Notes under the pieces: model-generated
Databases searched by the model: none
What the model saw: the letters and a program-made list of their open reading frames with translations, nothing else
What the model was told of the DNA's origin: nothing
Origin: Nymphaea colorata
Lineage: Eukaryota > Streptophyta > Magnoliopsida > Nymphaeales > Nymphaeaceae
Length of the DNA stretch: 64,000 nucleotides
Direction: 5' to 3'
NCBI RefSeq assembly: GCF_008831285.2
Contig: NC_045148.1
Span: forward strand, 6,825,001-6,889,000
Shown here: positions 22,984 to 35,489 of the stretch, piece by piece
Position numbering within the stretch: the stretch's first letter is position 1
How the letters are laid out: every line of letters starts with the position of its first letter
Translations under genes and position numbers: made by a program

Positions 22984-24330
22984 GTAAGCACTCTTCTGAT
23001 TTTACGTGCCCTTTCAGCTTCTTGTTTTCTTGTTGTAACCTTTTCCCATTTTGCTTCTTTTTACCATATTTCGGCATGGATGTTCGAATGAAACAACGTG
23101 ATTTTGATTCCATCTTTATTTCATTACAAGTTGATAAGTGTTTCTGGTTTTCTATTTGTGCGCTCGTGTTAATTGTTGAGCCTTGCATGTTATTAATGAT
23201 TTGCGTTCTTGAGTGATGGCTTGCCTTTAAACTTTTTCTGTTAGTAGAGTTGTTCAAATGTGATGATCTATGGGTTTGTGTAATCTATCGTCTTGACTCG
23301 CTTCCTGATTAGCTTTTACAGTCATCAAATAAAGATAGAGATCGAAAAGGGAAAAGGTTTTGAATGCCCTTTCATGTTCTTCTACCTCGAAATAAGCATA
23401 CCTTTAATTTCCCATAAAGAGTTCGTTAATATCCTTTCCTGGAAGGTTAAAGGGAGACATGCATGATTTCTTGTAACTAAATCCGGTGGCTTCTCCAACC
23501 TATAATGCCCAACAATTTGTGTGATGATATTTCAATTCTCTGGTGATTACCTTGGTTGATGCTCATCGGTAATTTGTTGCCTTTGTTCATTTCGTCAACT
23601 TTGTAATGTAAAAAATTTCGACAGATAAAGTTCTAGAGCCGATGATTCTTATCAATGTTTCAAAATCCAGTGATTCTGGAGTCGACTCATCCCTTCTAAA
23701 AATCCAAAAGTAACGACTCCAATATCCTCAAAATTAAAAATAAATACATCATACGTGAAGTTAAACTTAATTAATCTTAACTTTTGATTTGTACAATACA
23801 AATTTAATAATTGAACAAAAATTCTAGATTCTTGTATTTCAATAAGTTAGAAGATTTGTGTCAAAATTTAAGTAATTGAATAATTAATCAACTTGCTAAT
23901 TACAAAATACAAAGTTTATCACTAATCCTTGTTTGTTGGAAGTTGTACTTTCTTCCTTATTCCTTTTCTGAATTTTTTATTCTCTTGGTGATAGAAATCC
24001 TCACATTTTGGTAGTAAAAACATCCTCCTTTTTTCACATATAATCCCTATAATAGGGCATCATGTGGCTTTAGTGCAGAAACCAAAATGTACCATTCACA
24101 ACTGACATCTTATAAGTTAATAAAAAACAGTCGCTATATGGCTGAATGCTACCGGCCCATATATATGCCAACATGTACATGCTTTGTACGTTCCCCTTAT
24201 TAGGGTTCACATTTCTCTCATGACCTGCCCTTTTAGCTTCTAGTTAGTTGATCGTCTTGCTTTTTCGAAGTAACAGAGAAAACCACTCTTTGAGTGGCAG
24301 ACTTAGATCATCTCATTTACAGCTTTATAG

Positions 24331-24338
24331 ATATATAA
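24331..24338 (+). promoter_or_regulatory. TATA box of BAHD-2
   Basis: ATATATAA in tagatatataaacac, 62 bp upstream of the ATG at 24,393. Spacing fits a leader of about 30 nt. Confidence 0.55.
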
Positions 24339-24392
24339 ACACTCAGTCTATCGACCAGGAGAAGAACACTTCTTTGAAGATACTATTCAAGC

Positions 24393-26450
24393 ATGGAAGT
24401 GAAGAGACTCGGTTCTACACTTGTGAGGGCGACCCCAGAGCGAAAAATGCAAGGCTTGGAAGAGAGAATTCCATTGACCATCTTCGATCAAGCAGCCTCC
24501 AACCTCGTGATCAATGTCCTTTTGGCTTTCTCTCCTCCCACTCCTAATAACGATTCCATGAAATCAGCCTTGGCCAAGGCCTTGGCCAACTTCCCTCTTC
24601 TAACAGGCAGACTATCTGCAGCCGATCACGAAGACAAACACCCATGTGTCATCCTCGCTGCAGATGCATGTGTGCCTGTCTTTGAGGCCAACGTAGTCGA
24701 CTGCAGCGAGCTCGCCGATCTTCACCTCCATGAGCCTAGTGCTGAGCTGAGCAAGCTGCAGCCACCAATGGAGGCAACGAACCAGCAGGTCATGGCGATC
24801 CAACTGAATCGACTGGACTGTGGAGGCCTCGTCGTTGCGGTTTCTTCGAATCATAAGGTTGCAGATGGGCAGTCCATGAGCAGCTTCTTAGTTGCATGGG
24901 GCAAAGTCCTTCGAGGCAAGGAGATCGAACCCATGCCACTCCATGACCGATCGTTATTCGCTCCTAGAGATCCTCCTGTTTGTGAATTCCCCCATGAGCG
25001 TGTCGAGTTCACCATGGAGCGAAATCATGTGCCTCGAGTTCTCCCAGAGGATCAGCCGGTTGTCAACATCGTCGTGCATTACGCCGATGAGTTCCTGAAG
25101 AAGATGAGGGAGACGGCGAGCCAAGCGAGCGGAGACGACAGGCTGACCAGATTCCAGTGTTTAGCGGCGCATGTGTGGCGGAAACTGACAATTGCCCGTA
25201 GGTTGGAGGAGACGGAGAAGGTGAACATAAGGATAGCGGTGAACGGGAGGCCGAGATTGATGTTTCCGGAGGAGTTCTTCGGGAACTTGGTGTTGTGTGC
25301 ATATCCAAGTGCTACTGTGAAGGAACTCTTGCAGGTAAGCCTTCTAGTTCAGTATAGAAGACTATAGTATGTCAGTTGTTTACAGGACAATTCTGTCAAA
25401 CTCAGCTAAAAGATTGTTTTATGTGAAATGTTTAGAATAATATCCTGATGGTTTTAAAATATATAACACAAAATTGAACTTGTTACGATTCCATTATGGT
25501 GATATTACCACAATATTTTTCCCTTGTGTATGAATCCAAAATTTAGAAAGGTAAGCATGGAAATATTAGTGTTGCAGCAAACAAGAAAGTAGATAAAACT
25601 CATAATGTCATATTATTGTGTTTTGTTTTATATTTTAAAATTTTTGAATTGATGGGATTTCTCTCATTTAGTTATAAAATATACCTCAATTATAAAAACC
25701 ACACACACAAAAGAACCACAAAAATACGTTGTCTGTATCAGATATTTTTATAAGTTTCTTAATGTTAAAATTAATCTTAGAATCATTAGAAAATCTGACT
25801 TACGTATTAGATTTTCCATCTTTTTTCAGTATGTAATAGACATTTTGCATCCATTTATTCTTGTGACCGGAAGATCCATAAACAGAAGATAATTGAACAA
25901 TGTATCGCCATCTATCGACTCGTATATATAAGCGCCATCTTATGTATTTAAGAACAGATCTGCATCAAGTACTTCAGATTCCAATTTTAGCATCAAATAG
26001 CAGAGCCCAAATATTGAAGAACCCCGATGGGCTAATTAATTAGTACATCCCGACGTTCCTCTTGTTCCCATGCAGAAAGATGGCCTGGGCCACGCGTTAA
26101 AAGCAATCAAGGATGCGGTGGGACAAATGGATCGCCGGTACTTCCAATCCTTCATCGACTTCGGCGAGCTGACGAAAGGCGAGAAGCTGATCCCTGCACC
26201 AGAAGTCGAGGGCGACCTTCTTTCGCCAAATGTGGAGATTGATTCCTGGCTCACCTTTCATTTTCATCAAATTGATATCGGTGGCGGCAGCGCCATCTAC
26301 GCCTTCACTCCCTCTTGGATTCCCGTTGAAGGCGTGGCGATCTTCGTTCCCGCCTCCTCGTCCAAGAACATGGGTGGTGTCAATGTGCATCTCTCTTTAC
26401 TTGCGCACCAAGCAGAGATCTTCAGAAACATTGCTCACTCTCTGGAGTGA
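24393..26450 (+). CDS. BAHD acyltransferase BAHD-2, amine N-hydroxycinnamoyltransferase-like
   Basis: Exon 1 is 24,393-25,334 and exon 2 is 26,076-26,450, with a GT-AG intron in phase 0 after ELLQ, exactly where BAHD-1 is split. The product has 438 residues. The catalytic motif is H154-KVA-D158-G (NHKVADG). The second conserved motif is DIGGG (381-385) instead of DFGWG, followed by PSWIPVEGVAIF. The GNL motif (FFGNLVLCAYPSATVKELL) precedes the intron. These features match the agmatine/tryptamine hydroxycinnamoyltransferase type, which would make phenolic amides from hydroxycinnamoyl-CoA in the cytosol; the true substrates are not readable. It is a clearly diverged paralogue of BAHD-1, 14.5 kb away and facing away from it. 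The reading frame is intact. Confidence 0.92.
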
Positions 26451-26649
26451 TCTTAGTTACGCTCCATGGTCATATTTGACAGTGCTGTCATTCCAAAGTT
26501 ACATAATTCAGAGGTTGATGATGGCTGCGGCTAAGAAGTTGGTACAGGCTGTTCAGTGAAGCCCTTTTCCAGTCCTGTTTGTGTGGTCTACGTCTTCATT
26601 TTTTATGTTATCTATAATCTCTAATGATCTGCCCACATAATGAGGCTTA

Positions 26650-26655
26650 AATAAA
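26650..26655 (+). terminator. Probable polyadenylation signal of BAHD-2
   Basis: AATAAA 200 nt after the stop codon. It is a single consensus hexamer, so support is modest. Confidence 0.4.
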
Positions 26656-26829
26656 GCTCTCCTTTATTTACTTTTGTGTCACTATAATTAAACAATCATG
26701 CATTTACTAAATAGGGTTCATTGTAATTTTTGTTATTATTTATTGTTAGTGAACAAGAGGAGTATTTCATCATACCCACCCTTCCCCATCCTCCCAGTAG
26801 CAAACCTACTTCATTAGTCAGTTGTCTAA

Positions 26830-26863
26830 TAGAGAGAGAAAGAGAGAGAGAGAGAGAAAGAGG
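26830..26863. repeat. (GA)n microsatellite
   Basis: A GA-rich run with two interruptions, close to the 3' end of BAHD-2. Confidence 0.85.
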
Positions 26864-26949
26864 AGTAGTACCAACATTAACGAGTTTCAAGGAGCAGGTA
26901 AACCCCAAAAAAGAAAGATTGGTAGGTACTATAGCCCAGACCGGTTAAG

Positions 26950-29900
26950 ATAGACACAAAACTAGTTTAACCAAATATTTTTTGTGCAATTTAACTAATG
27001 GTATCGAGAGTAGCATGATGGGGATTAAACATATATATGTCACATTTCTTAATCATAAAAAAGATTGACAACTTTTTTAAAACCAATATTTTTGGTAGTA
27101 AAAGAATCAATATTTTACATAAAAAAACTTAAATTAAAGTATATACTAAATTAGTCTTCATGAAAATATTTACATGTTTATATTTTGACCTGAAGATGCC
27201 AATGTACTTACATTGCATGACCAAAGACTAATAATTGGCAATGCAAAGCCGGTACCATATTTGAACGATTTAAGTTGATATCCTTCGGGCTCATTTAGCT
27301 GCAGGAAAAGTATGCTACTGTTTGTATAACTGTCACAACAGATTGAAGTAGAATCATGAATCCTTCAGGTTTTATACTTTACTATAGTCTTTTTGGAAAC
27401 TTTTCCATTACTTTTTCACTTTTACTATTTTGTCACAAGGAGCTTCTTTTGTTGTTCATATTGAGATCAACCCACATACTATGGGATTGAATATGTTTTA
27501 AATAGTTGGAGTACTATCGATTTTTGTTTCTAGACCAAAAGCTATGTTCTTTGAAACTAAAGAATTTGACGATTTTATATATTAATTTTTTGAGTGCCAA
27601 GGAAATTATGTGGCAGATTCCTTTATTCAAGATTTAATCCGCATTGCTGTTTGTGATTTTATTATTGGAGGATTTAAGGCTTTTAATCATACTGAATACA
27701 TGTATGCTCGAAGCCAAGATTGGGCATATTTTAATTCTTCTCGATTGAAGCTGACCCATAAGGTGTCAAGAGGGTGCAAGGGCCAGGCCTTCTTAGATTT
27801 TTAGAAAATTTAAAATCAATACTCAACTTTTTTTGTCTTTCTGAGTTTTCTAAAAAGGTAATTAAAATTTATACCGAATTTTTTTTGAAAATATGTTGTA
27901 TAAAAGAATAAAAACAGATCCACCTTAAAATTTAAAAAAACATTAGTAAGTTATCTTGATTTTTTTTACCTCTATCACTGCTACTCAAGCCTTAAAAATC
28001 CCAACTCATACTCCACTTTACTAAGCTCAAAAAGAGAGCTCATGGAACCAGGCATAACTAGTCTATTTTACAACTTAAAAACACATGAGACTATAAAGGA
28101 TCAAGTCAAATACTTACTCTAATCAAACAAACAAAAAGGGCTGTAGTAATTTCGCGCATGTTACTCTAAGCTCATCATATCCTATGAATTTGTCCTCAAG
28201 TACAACTAGCTTTCCTTGTAGAGTAATGACTTATTCTTTTAATGCTGCATTTTATGCTTTGAATTTACTTTTGCATCTACTTGCATTAGAAAATTGCTAA
28301 GGTCCACACCTAATATTCCCATTGTATGTAGTGAACCTTGTCAATCTTCTACCATAATCACTTGGAATAGCACATGACCGTGGATGTTCCCTTAGGCAAA
28401 GTAGCTGTCTTTTCATTTAGCTTTTCCAAATGCATTACGTGTAGACAAAGTTAATATACAGTAACTTATATACTCCAAAGTTGGGCTTTACCAGTGTAAA
28501 AAAAATGTAAATGTTTGTGTACTTTCCTCAATTCATACATTCCTCCATAATCTAAAGAAACATGTATATTCCTGTAAAGCTACCGATCTCACATCGAGAG
28601 CAGCTCCTCGGGTCATCAATTGTCTCCGACTTTGTCAATCAACTGGGGGGCTACCCTTGACTATATGACCAATTATGTTTGTTAGGAATGTCAAACTTAT
28701 CATATATTGAACTCGTAAAACAAGGTATAATGTGAACGAATAGTATGTAACATTCAATCATTAAATTTTAATAAGACAATGATAATCCTACATGTTTTTA
28801 AAATCTACTTTAAATGAGTTAGGTAATTCTAATCACTTGTGGAAAATCAATGGTGTGGATTCGGGGTATCATGTTAACATTCCAATATACATCGTAAAAA
28901 TTTATCATTCTTTGCCAGTTGGCTGTTTGAGGATGTTCATATGTAGTTTGCTTTTATAACCATGTCTCAAATTTGCAGTGACAGGAGCTCGAATCAATCC
29001 TTGTGTGTTTCTTGGTGGGGTTACTATAAACAAGTGAACTAAAACATATAGTAATTTTTCGTGATTGAAAATATTAAATAAAATTGTTGTTGAACAAGCT
29101 TCATCTCATACCTCATCTTCTATGCACTCATACATTGATGTATATACTATCACTGTGAAGTCATCTAACAAAAGTATATATTGTTACATCATAAATAAAT
29201 AAAAGCATGAACAAGTGTAGAATAATAGTGTCATCATTTATCAATACAAAATACTGGCATTATTTATCAATGTAAAATGGAAGGCTATCATGTCAATCCA
29301 TGGAAAACATATAATTACTATGATAAATTAACTATGTAATAATAATATTGTGTAATTCATACTAGCTATCTATAGAAGAATGATTAACCATAAATTTTTG
29401 TACATGTCCTAGCCAAGTTACATTATCATTAACATTATCAGCACCAACAGCTAGCACATTAAACAAGTCCAAATCTATATCACATTCGTTATTAGTGTCA
29501 ACCGCTTCTCTTCCTAAAATGTCATACATATCTCTAGGTCTTGTTTTGATACAACATGTCAGTCACTTTTTGTCGGGTCCTCTACACAATAAACTTTGTT
29601 TTGCTTGTGATGCTAAGATGAAATGTTCATTTTTTCATACATCTAATGTTGATTTTGATGCACGTGAATCCAAATCTGCTTTGCATGTCACGAATGTGAA
29701 CTAAATATATCGTACTATTCCAATTTGAATAGAACAAACTTTAGGTTTTACATATAAGTGACTTCTACAATGTCTGTGACAAATCTACAGTATGCAACTC
29801 CACCAATGACATGATTCTTATCTCTTCAACTCATGAAACTAGAGTGTATGTGCATTAATGAGTAAACCACTATTTTGATATTGTATATTTATATTTTTTC

Positions 29901-30240
29901 TTTGTATAAAATTTAAACTCATTATATATGAAGCTCTTGTATCACTATGTAATTTCTCTAGGGACAATCATACAATATATTCTGGTATGTATGTATTTTG
30001 ATGGACACATTATCAATGAATTTTTCATATAGAAGATATGAATATTTGATGTAGTAGACTGATATTCGAGACGAAAGCTAGGGGAGTGAATGGATTAGAT
30101 ACTCCAGTAGTCCTAACCGTAAACGATGGATACTAGGCATTGTGCTTATCGGAACAAGTCAATGGACTTTTATAGTACCAACACATACATGATTTTGAAA
30201 TCAATCTAAAAATTTTGCTTTATGAACACATTCAATAGAA
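26950..30240. other. AT-rich spacer, no gene recognised
   Basis: About 3.3 kb with strong AT bias and frequent stops in all frames. Short ORFs at 27,610 (64 aa) and 29,495 (69 aa) resemble no family that I know. The left end of the copia element downstream may lie here, but I could not find a matching 5' LTR. Confidence 0.4.
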
Positions 30241-30241
30241 C

Positions 30242-32565
30242 AGTGTTGTCAAGAGAAAACATTGACATGTCCTCAATATCCTAAGAGCTTCGAAGCTTCA
30301 GCCAATTATACCATTGCGTTTTTGGGATGAATGTGTACTAATGCCATAAAAAAAATTGATGGAAAGCCAAACTATTCGCATTTAAATGTTATTGGATGTC
30401 TTTGTTGCCTGACAATGTAACTTCAAGTCCAAAATTCAACGCAATGGCTAAGAGGTGTGCTTTCATAGGCTATCCTTTTGGACAAAAGGAAATCAGTTTT
30501 ATGATCTAGAATCTAAGAAAAAAAAATTATAGTCATGATGTCATTTTTAATGCACAAGTTTTCCCTTTTAAGTATAATGAAGACTCAAGTTCAATATCTT
30601 TTTTTCCATTGCCTATTGAAGTTCATTTCAGTAAACATCTTGAAAGCTGGATTGACGAATATGGGTCTCAAGGGTGTGACCATCTTGAAAATGGTAACGA
30701 GCAACATGTTCATGAAATTGATGAAGAACCATCACTTGTTACCCATTCAAACCACCACAACATAACTGAATGTTGATTCTCCTTCAGATGACAAACATAT
30801 ACATAATGATGAAAGACACCATCACAGATCCACCTTGAACATACAAAACCAGCTGAGAAGATCCACTAGAAAACTGAAGCTCTAGTCCTTAGAGTTTTTT
30901 ACTATGAGTTGTATCAACTAGATGACGCAACGCAACTAGGTATCCTATCCTTCAAAGAAATACCTCTCCTTTGACAATTTTTCTTCCACACACAGAATAG
31001 TGTTTTTTCTCTCAATTTCTTAGTAGTTTGAACTAACTTCCTTTGAGCAATATTCACAAGATACAAATTGGGTCAAAGCCATGGAAACTTAAATTGTAGC
31101 TTTGGAAGAGAATGCGACTTGGTTGCTCGTTGAGCCTCCAAAGGATGTTGTATCTATTTAATGCTGATGGGTATGTCACATCAAATGCATGTCTAATGGT
31201 GAATTTGAATGCTTCAAAGCATGTTTGGTAGCTAAAGGCTATGTGCAACTCAAAGGACTAGACTTTCATGATGCTTATGCACCAAGTGAAAAAACTGGGC
31301 ACATATGAGTTGTCTAGTGTCGATAGCAGTAAAAAAAAAACAATTGGCAACTTCATCATATGGACGACTACAATGCTTTTCTGAATTGAGATTTAGAAGA
31401 ACATATCTATACGAAGTTTCCACCGGGGTGTGGTAAATAGGTTAAACAAGAGTACGTGAGCTATGTAAGTCTCTCTGTGGTCTTCAACAAGCTCTATAGA
31501 ATTGGTTTTCTAATTTTTTCTCGGTTGTGTTGTTATATGGATTTTGTTAATATAAACACGATAATTCTTTCTTCATATACCAGAGAAATTCAGTTTTTAT
31601 AGCTGTTTGGCACATGCGGATGATCTTATTATCATAGGTAATGAAGAGCAATTGATACAAGAGTTTAAGAACTACATACATAAGCAGCTCAAAAGGAAAG
31701 ATTTGAGCTTGCTTAAGTACTTTTTGGGTGTCGAGCTAGCAAGAGCGAAACAAGGGATATTCTTGTTGCAAAGAAAATATGTTTGTGACATTCTTGATAA
31801 GATTGGACTCATCATTAGAAATCCATCTCATGTGCCAATGGAGTAAAAACTAAGGTTGTCAATGAATAATGGTGAACCATTGAAAGATCCATCAGTCAAC
31901 CATCGCATGGTTGGCATTTAATATATCTAATGATCACATAATCTATCATGCATTCTGTGCATGCCTTGAGCAGATTTGCAATGTCTCACATTAGAGAATT
32001 GTAATGCAGTTGTTAAACTTCTTCATTATCCCAAACAAAGTCAAGGGCAAGGAATCTTATTCTCAACAAACAAAGATTTCTATATGACAATGTATAGAAA
32101 TGTAGACTAGGGTGCATGCAAGGATACTCGCCGCTCGGTCATTAGCTATTGCCTATTTTTGGGTGGAACACTAATTTCCTGGAAGGCCAAGAAGCAACAG
32201 AAGCAACATTTAGTTTCACATTCATTGGCTTAGGTTGAGTGCTGCACCTTAGCTGGCATAGCTTGTCGACTGGTTTGGTTCAAAGGTAAACTTGCAAGTG
32301 CACATAACAGAACCAATTCTATTGCTTTGCAATAACAATCAGTTTTACATATCTCCAAATCCTATCATGCACGAGCACAACAAACACATAAAAATAGACT
32401 GCCACTTGGTGCGCCATTTAATCAATCATGGAGTAATATGTGTTGAGTATATTTTTTCATGACACGATGTGACTGATATCTTCACTAAATCTCTAGCAAA
32501 GGGGCAGCTTTGTTTCTTGAAGAGCAAAATGGATGTTTATGACTTGCATGCCCTAGTTTGAGAAG
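30242..32565 (+). pseudogene. Ty1/copia polyprotein pseudogene
   Basis: Plus-strand remnants follow copia order. Late integrase is at 30,245-30,420 (PLRFWDECV, NYSHLNVIGCLCC). The connector is at 30,470-30,590 (YSHDVIFNAQVFPFKY). Reverse transcriptase starts near 31,080 and continues to 31,846, with AHADDLIIIGN where a YVDD-type motif is usual and YFLGVELARAKQGIFLLQRKY after it. RNase H is at 32,110-32,240 ([16 protein letters not shown], [14 protein letters not shown]). The C-terminus is at 32,460-32,560 (DVTDIFTKSLAKGQLCFLKS). Stops and frameshifts are frequent. The gag, protease and early integrase are not seen, so the element is truncated as well as decayed. Confidence 0.85.
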
Positions 32566-32569
32566 GGCC

Positions 32570-32951
32570 TATTGAAGAATTAAACAAGGCATAAATTGAT
32601 TTTTTTGTTTTTGTGAATGGGCCTGGATATATCAAAAAACTTCTAGCATTTGTGTGGCCCATTGTTCAAACACATGAATAGCATTATATTATAAGTTTGA
32701 TTTCTTTGTGATCAATACATTCTTTGTACACGCCATAATTATTGTGTTACGATTCTTTAAAGCAACACATGTATATATGCAATAAAAAAAGTTGAAATGA
32801 AGGACACACCCTTTGGTCAATTCAAAAAGCTTGTATCATTGCGAGCTTTCTCTGCTTCATTGCAGTTTTCTTGAGTTGTACACTTGTTGCTGCTGCATTG
32901 CCACAGCCTTTGTTATGCTATATTGGCTTTTTGTACAACCTTTTACAAACA
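32570..32951 (+). mobile_element. 3' LTR of the copia element
   Basis: Follows a purine-rich tract (gagaagggcc) directly after the pol stop. It begins TATTGAAGAATTAAACAAGG, close to the common TGTTGAAG copia LTR start, contains GCAATAAAAAAAGTTG as a polyadenylation region, and seems to end near ccttttaca. The end was placed by eye and no 5' partner was found. Confidence 0.55.
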
Positions 32952-33974
32952 CATGCTACGTTATAATATGAATACTGTGGTAAGTTTAGATTTCTTTAAT
33001 TTAGTGGTTGGTTCCTTTGCAACCTAGGTCGTTTGGTGAAAAATGGTCAAAATCCCAAGAGATTTGGTTGTTTTATGAGACAACAGGTGAGAGGATGGAC
33101 TCCATCCACCTCAATGAATGAACACGTGCCCCAAGAGTTTGGTCCATTTATATTATAAAAGGAAAATCAACTTCGAACGGGTATTCGTTGTTCCATCAAA
33201 ATTCAAACATATTTTCATATTTTTAAGAGGATTGGTGCAACAACTATGGCAAGGGCTGCTAGGCGGCCAATGTTTTTTCCAAACTCTCGGGGCATCAATC
33301 ATTTGTGCTGCAAAAGGGAAGGAACTGATATGTAAATAATGCATAGCAAGACACCTATTCCGAGACACCATAAAGCATCCTTGGACCTTGGGAGGATAAA
33401 GAAAAGGGAGACTTCGGCTTTCACTCTGACAACGGGAGTATCCTCCCCCCTCACTCAAACATGTTGTAACATTCTAAATGTACTTTCTTTGTATAGAATG
33501 TACTTTCTTTGTACTTTAAATTGTCCTTCTTTATCCATTTAAGTGGATGGATAAATCACATTTTCCAAAGGTCAATTTTTTAATAATTTAAAATTTTTGA
33601 CAAAAATAATATGCCATATAAGGTTTCAACAAGCCAACCAATTAAAACTATTAAATTTTCCTCAAAAAATTTAAAAGTTTTAGTTCTTTTGATGTAATAG
33701 CAAATTCATTATTCATTTGCATTACTATAGTCAGCTTGTCCGCTGGAAGCTGGTTATATACATCGTGTCGTGTATGAATTTTTTGTGTACCATTTTAATC
33801 ATGACAAAAAAGGTCCATGATGAATAAAAAAGAAAAACTTTTGTAGGATTAAAAAAGAAAACAGAAAAAAAAAAATTAGAGTTCAATAAAGGTACAATAT
33901 GTCAGTTCACATGTCATTATAACTATTATACCTCTTTAAACTACATAAAAATGTCTTATTTTTTTGTCTGACTG
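32952..33974. other. Spacer, no gene
   Basis: Two ORFs on opposite strands overlap at 33,118-33,458 and neither looks like a known protein. The word gaatgtactttctttgta is nearly duplicated at about 33,477-33,513. The rest is AT-rich. Confidence 0.35.
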
Positions 33975-33975
33975 A

Positions 33976-34432
33976 TAGCATTATCTCTTATTATGTCATA
34001 TTTCTGTTGTTATCTCCTACATGTGTCATTATTTTATATCCATTATCTCCTACCATTGTGGTCATCTCACATTCTTAAATTTATCTCCTCCACATCAATA
34101 TCTCATACTCAAGTCATTATCTCAAACCACTTCTTGTCATTATCTCAAACGCTATGGGTATGAGATAATTATCTCAAACGCTATGGGTATGAGATAATGA
34201 TAGACATTAGGAATATGAGATAATGACGGGTATGGTATGAAATAATAACAAGTATGATCATGACATAGGTATGTGACATTATGGGTTCATGATAATGATA
34301 GAGGATATAAGATTATAGATATGAGATAACGATATTGATATGATGATGACAAAAAGCATAAGATAATATGTATGAGATAAAGACAGAGGGTATGAATTAA
34401 TGATACATGTATGAGATAAAGACATGATTAAA
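33976..34432. repeat. Fold-back repeat of TATCTC / GAGATA units
   Basis: The left half carries many TTATCTC words, the right half many TATGAGATAA words, and the switch falls at about 34,160-34,200. There, two adjacent 30-bp units each read attatctca-aacgctatggg-tatgagataat, so each is itself a small inverted repeat. As a whole the stretch could fold into a long imperfect hairpin. There is no coding potential. Confidence 0.65.
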
Positions 34433-34659
34433 ATACTTATTATGCATGTTTAATGTTTAAGCATTAGAATAAATATCCATATATTAATATTAGGATCTAC
34501 ATTCGACATATGCTCATGTTATGTACAAAGAAGCGGTGTACTGAACTCGATGCCCAGTCCGCTGCCCTTTCTTGTCGTCACCGGAATCTATCGTTAAATG
34601 TGAGGATTTTGTGTAACTCGCCTCAATCAAACAAAAGTGAGACGCCGGAACAGAGTCGA

Positions 34660-34859
34660 CTGAGTGCGTGTGCTGACGAGGGCGACCAATTTCCGCGGAC
34701 AAAATTTTTGCCCGTCCTTTGGCTTCATTTTCGTCTCCCGTGGTCTCACGGAGCAGCAGCCACTACACCCACCACAGCCGAGGCTGTTCAGCTCCACCAC
34801 TACCTCTCTAGCAGGGGAAGGAACCGCCACCGAATCTCCAGCAGGCCGGCCATCGCAAG
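34660..34859 (+). other. Possible first leader exon of the ATP12 gene
   Basis: GC-richer stretch with CT-rich surroundings, unlike the AT-rich flanks, ending at a good donor (GCAAG|GTAGCC at 34,860). It has no convincing ORF. Position and composition suggest a transcribed leader, but the link to ATP12 is inference. Confidence 0.25.
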
Positions 34860-35341
34860 GTAGCCCCTAATGTGCTCTCTTTCTCTCTCTCCCTCTCTTT
34901 CTCTCTGTCTTTCTCCCCCTCACTCTGATGGAGGTGGCAGCATAGTCAATCGATGGCCTCTCCCTCTCCTTATAGCCTGACCACGCCGCTCTTTCTGTTG
35001 CTAGACGGAAGAGGTCACTGTTTCTCCATCTCTCTTACCCTCTCTCTCGCGTCAAGTTGCAGCTTTGTTCCCCTCATGGCTCACATCTCTCTCTGTGTTT
35101 TTCTCTCTCGATAGAGGGTCACCGACTAGAGTGAAGCAAGAGCAGCAGCAGAACAAAGGTGCTTTCGCCTTTCTTCTGCTCGAACAGGTATATCTATGTC
35201 TCTCTCTCGGTGACTTTTGGGTGCGTTTCTTTTTTGTTATCTTTGGCTTTCCCCCGTTGTCTTTCTAGGGATTTTTGTTTTCACTGAACTCAATTTGATT
35301 TATCCATGGTTTTGTAATTGTATAGCATCTTAATTAGATAG

Positions 35342-35489
35342 CTGCTCAGCACCAAAAGGAGCGAGAATCTGCTGGAATCACGCTAGAACAGTCCCAATTA
35401 GGAGGAGAAGACGAAGCTTTCAGGCCGACGGAGAGCCTCGAGTTCGGATCGAAGTCCGCGTGATCCCATCAGAGACCACGCGTTTTGAG
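35342..35489 (+). other. Possible second leader exon of the ATP12 gene
   Basis: Bounded by an acceptor (ttagatag|CTGCTC) and a donor (TTTTGAG|GTGTGT). The GC content is raised against both flanks. It lacks a credible ORF. If joined to the acceptor at 39,474, the intervening intron would be about 4 kb and contain the Mutator-like element. Confidence 0.25.

Larger units (their letters stand above)
18247..24038 (+). repeat. Segmental duplication block A (paralogue of 43.19-46.94 kb)
   Basis: Collinear landmarks shared with block B include gggcatgtttgatttccatt (18,247 / 43,187), agagtggttgttga (18.92 / 43.73 kb), acatctaaaagatgtgata (19.26 / 44.34 kb), ttgaccattggctttggacg (20.42 / 45.52 kb), and the donor region GTAAGCACTCTT (22,984 / 46,165) with its following intron-like sequence. 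Divergence is substantial but order is kept. Block A holds an extra internal copy (a segment at 20.16-21.15 kb repeated at 21.19-22.65 kb) and an inserted GAGCTC-rich element. It contains no intact gene; its ORFs are short and unrecognised. Confidence 0.8.

Noticed and set aside
33118..33458. Overlapping ORFs of 73 and 101 aa
   Set aside because: Opposite strands of the same AT-rich DNA downstream of a copia LTR; neither looks like a known protein.
34510..34870. 117-aa plus-strand ORF
   Set aside because: Composition changes along its length, it crosses a good splice donor, and it matches nothing; more like leader sequence.
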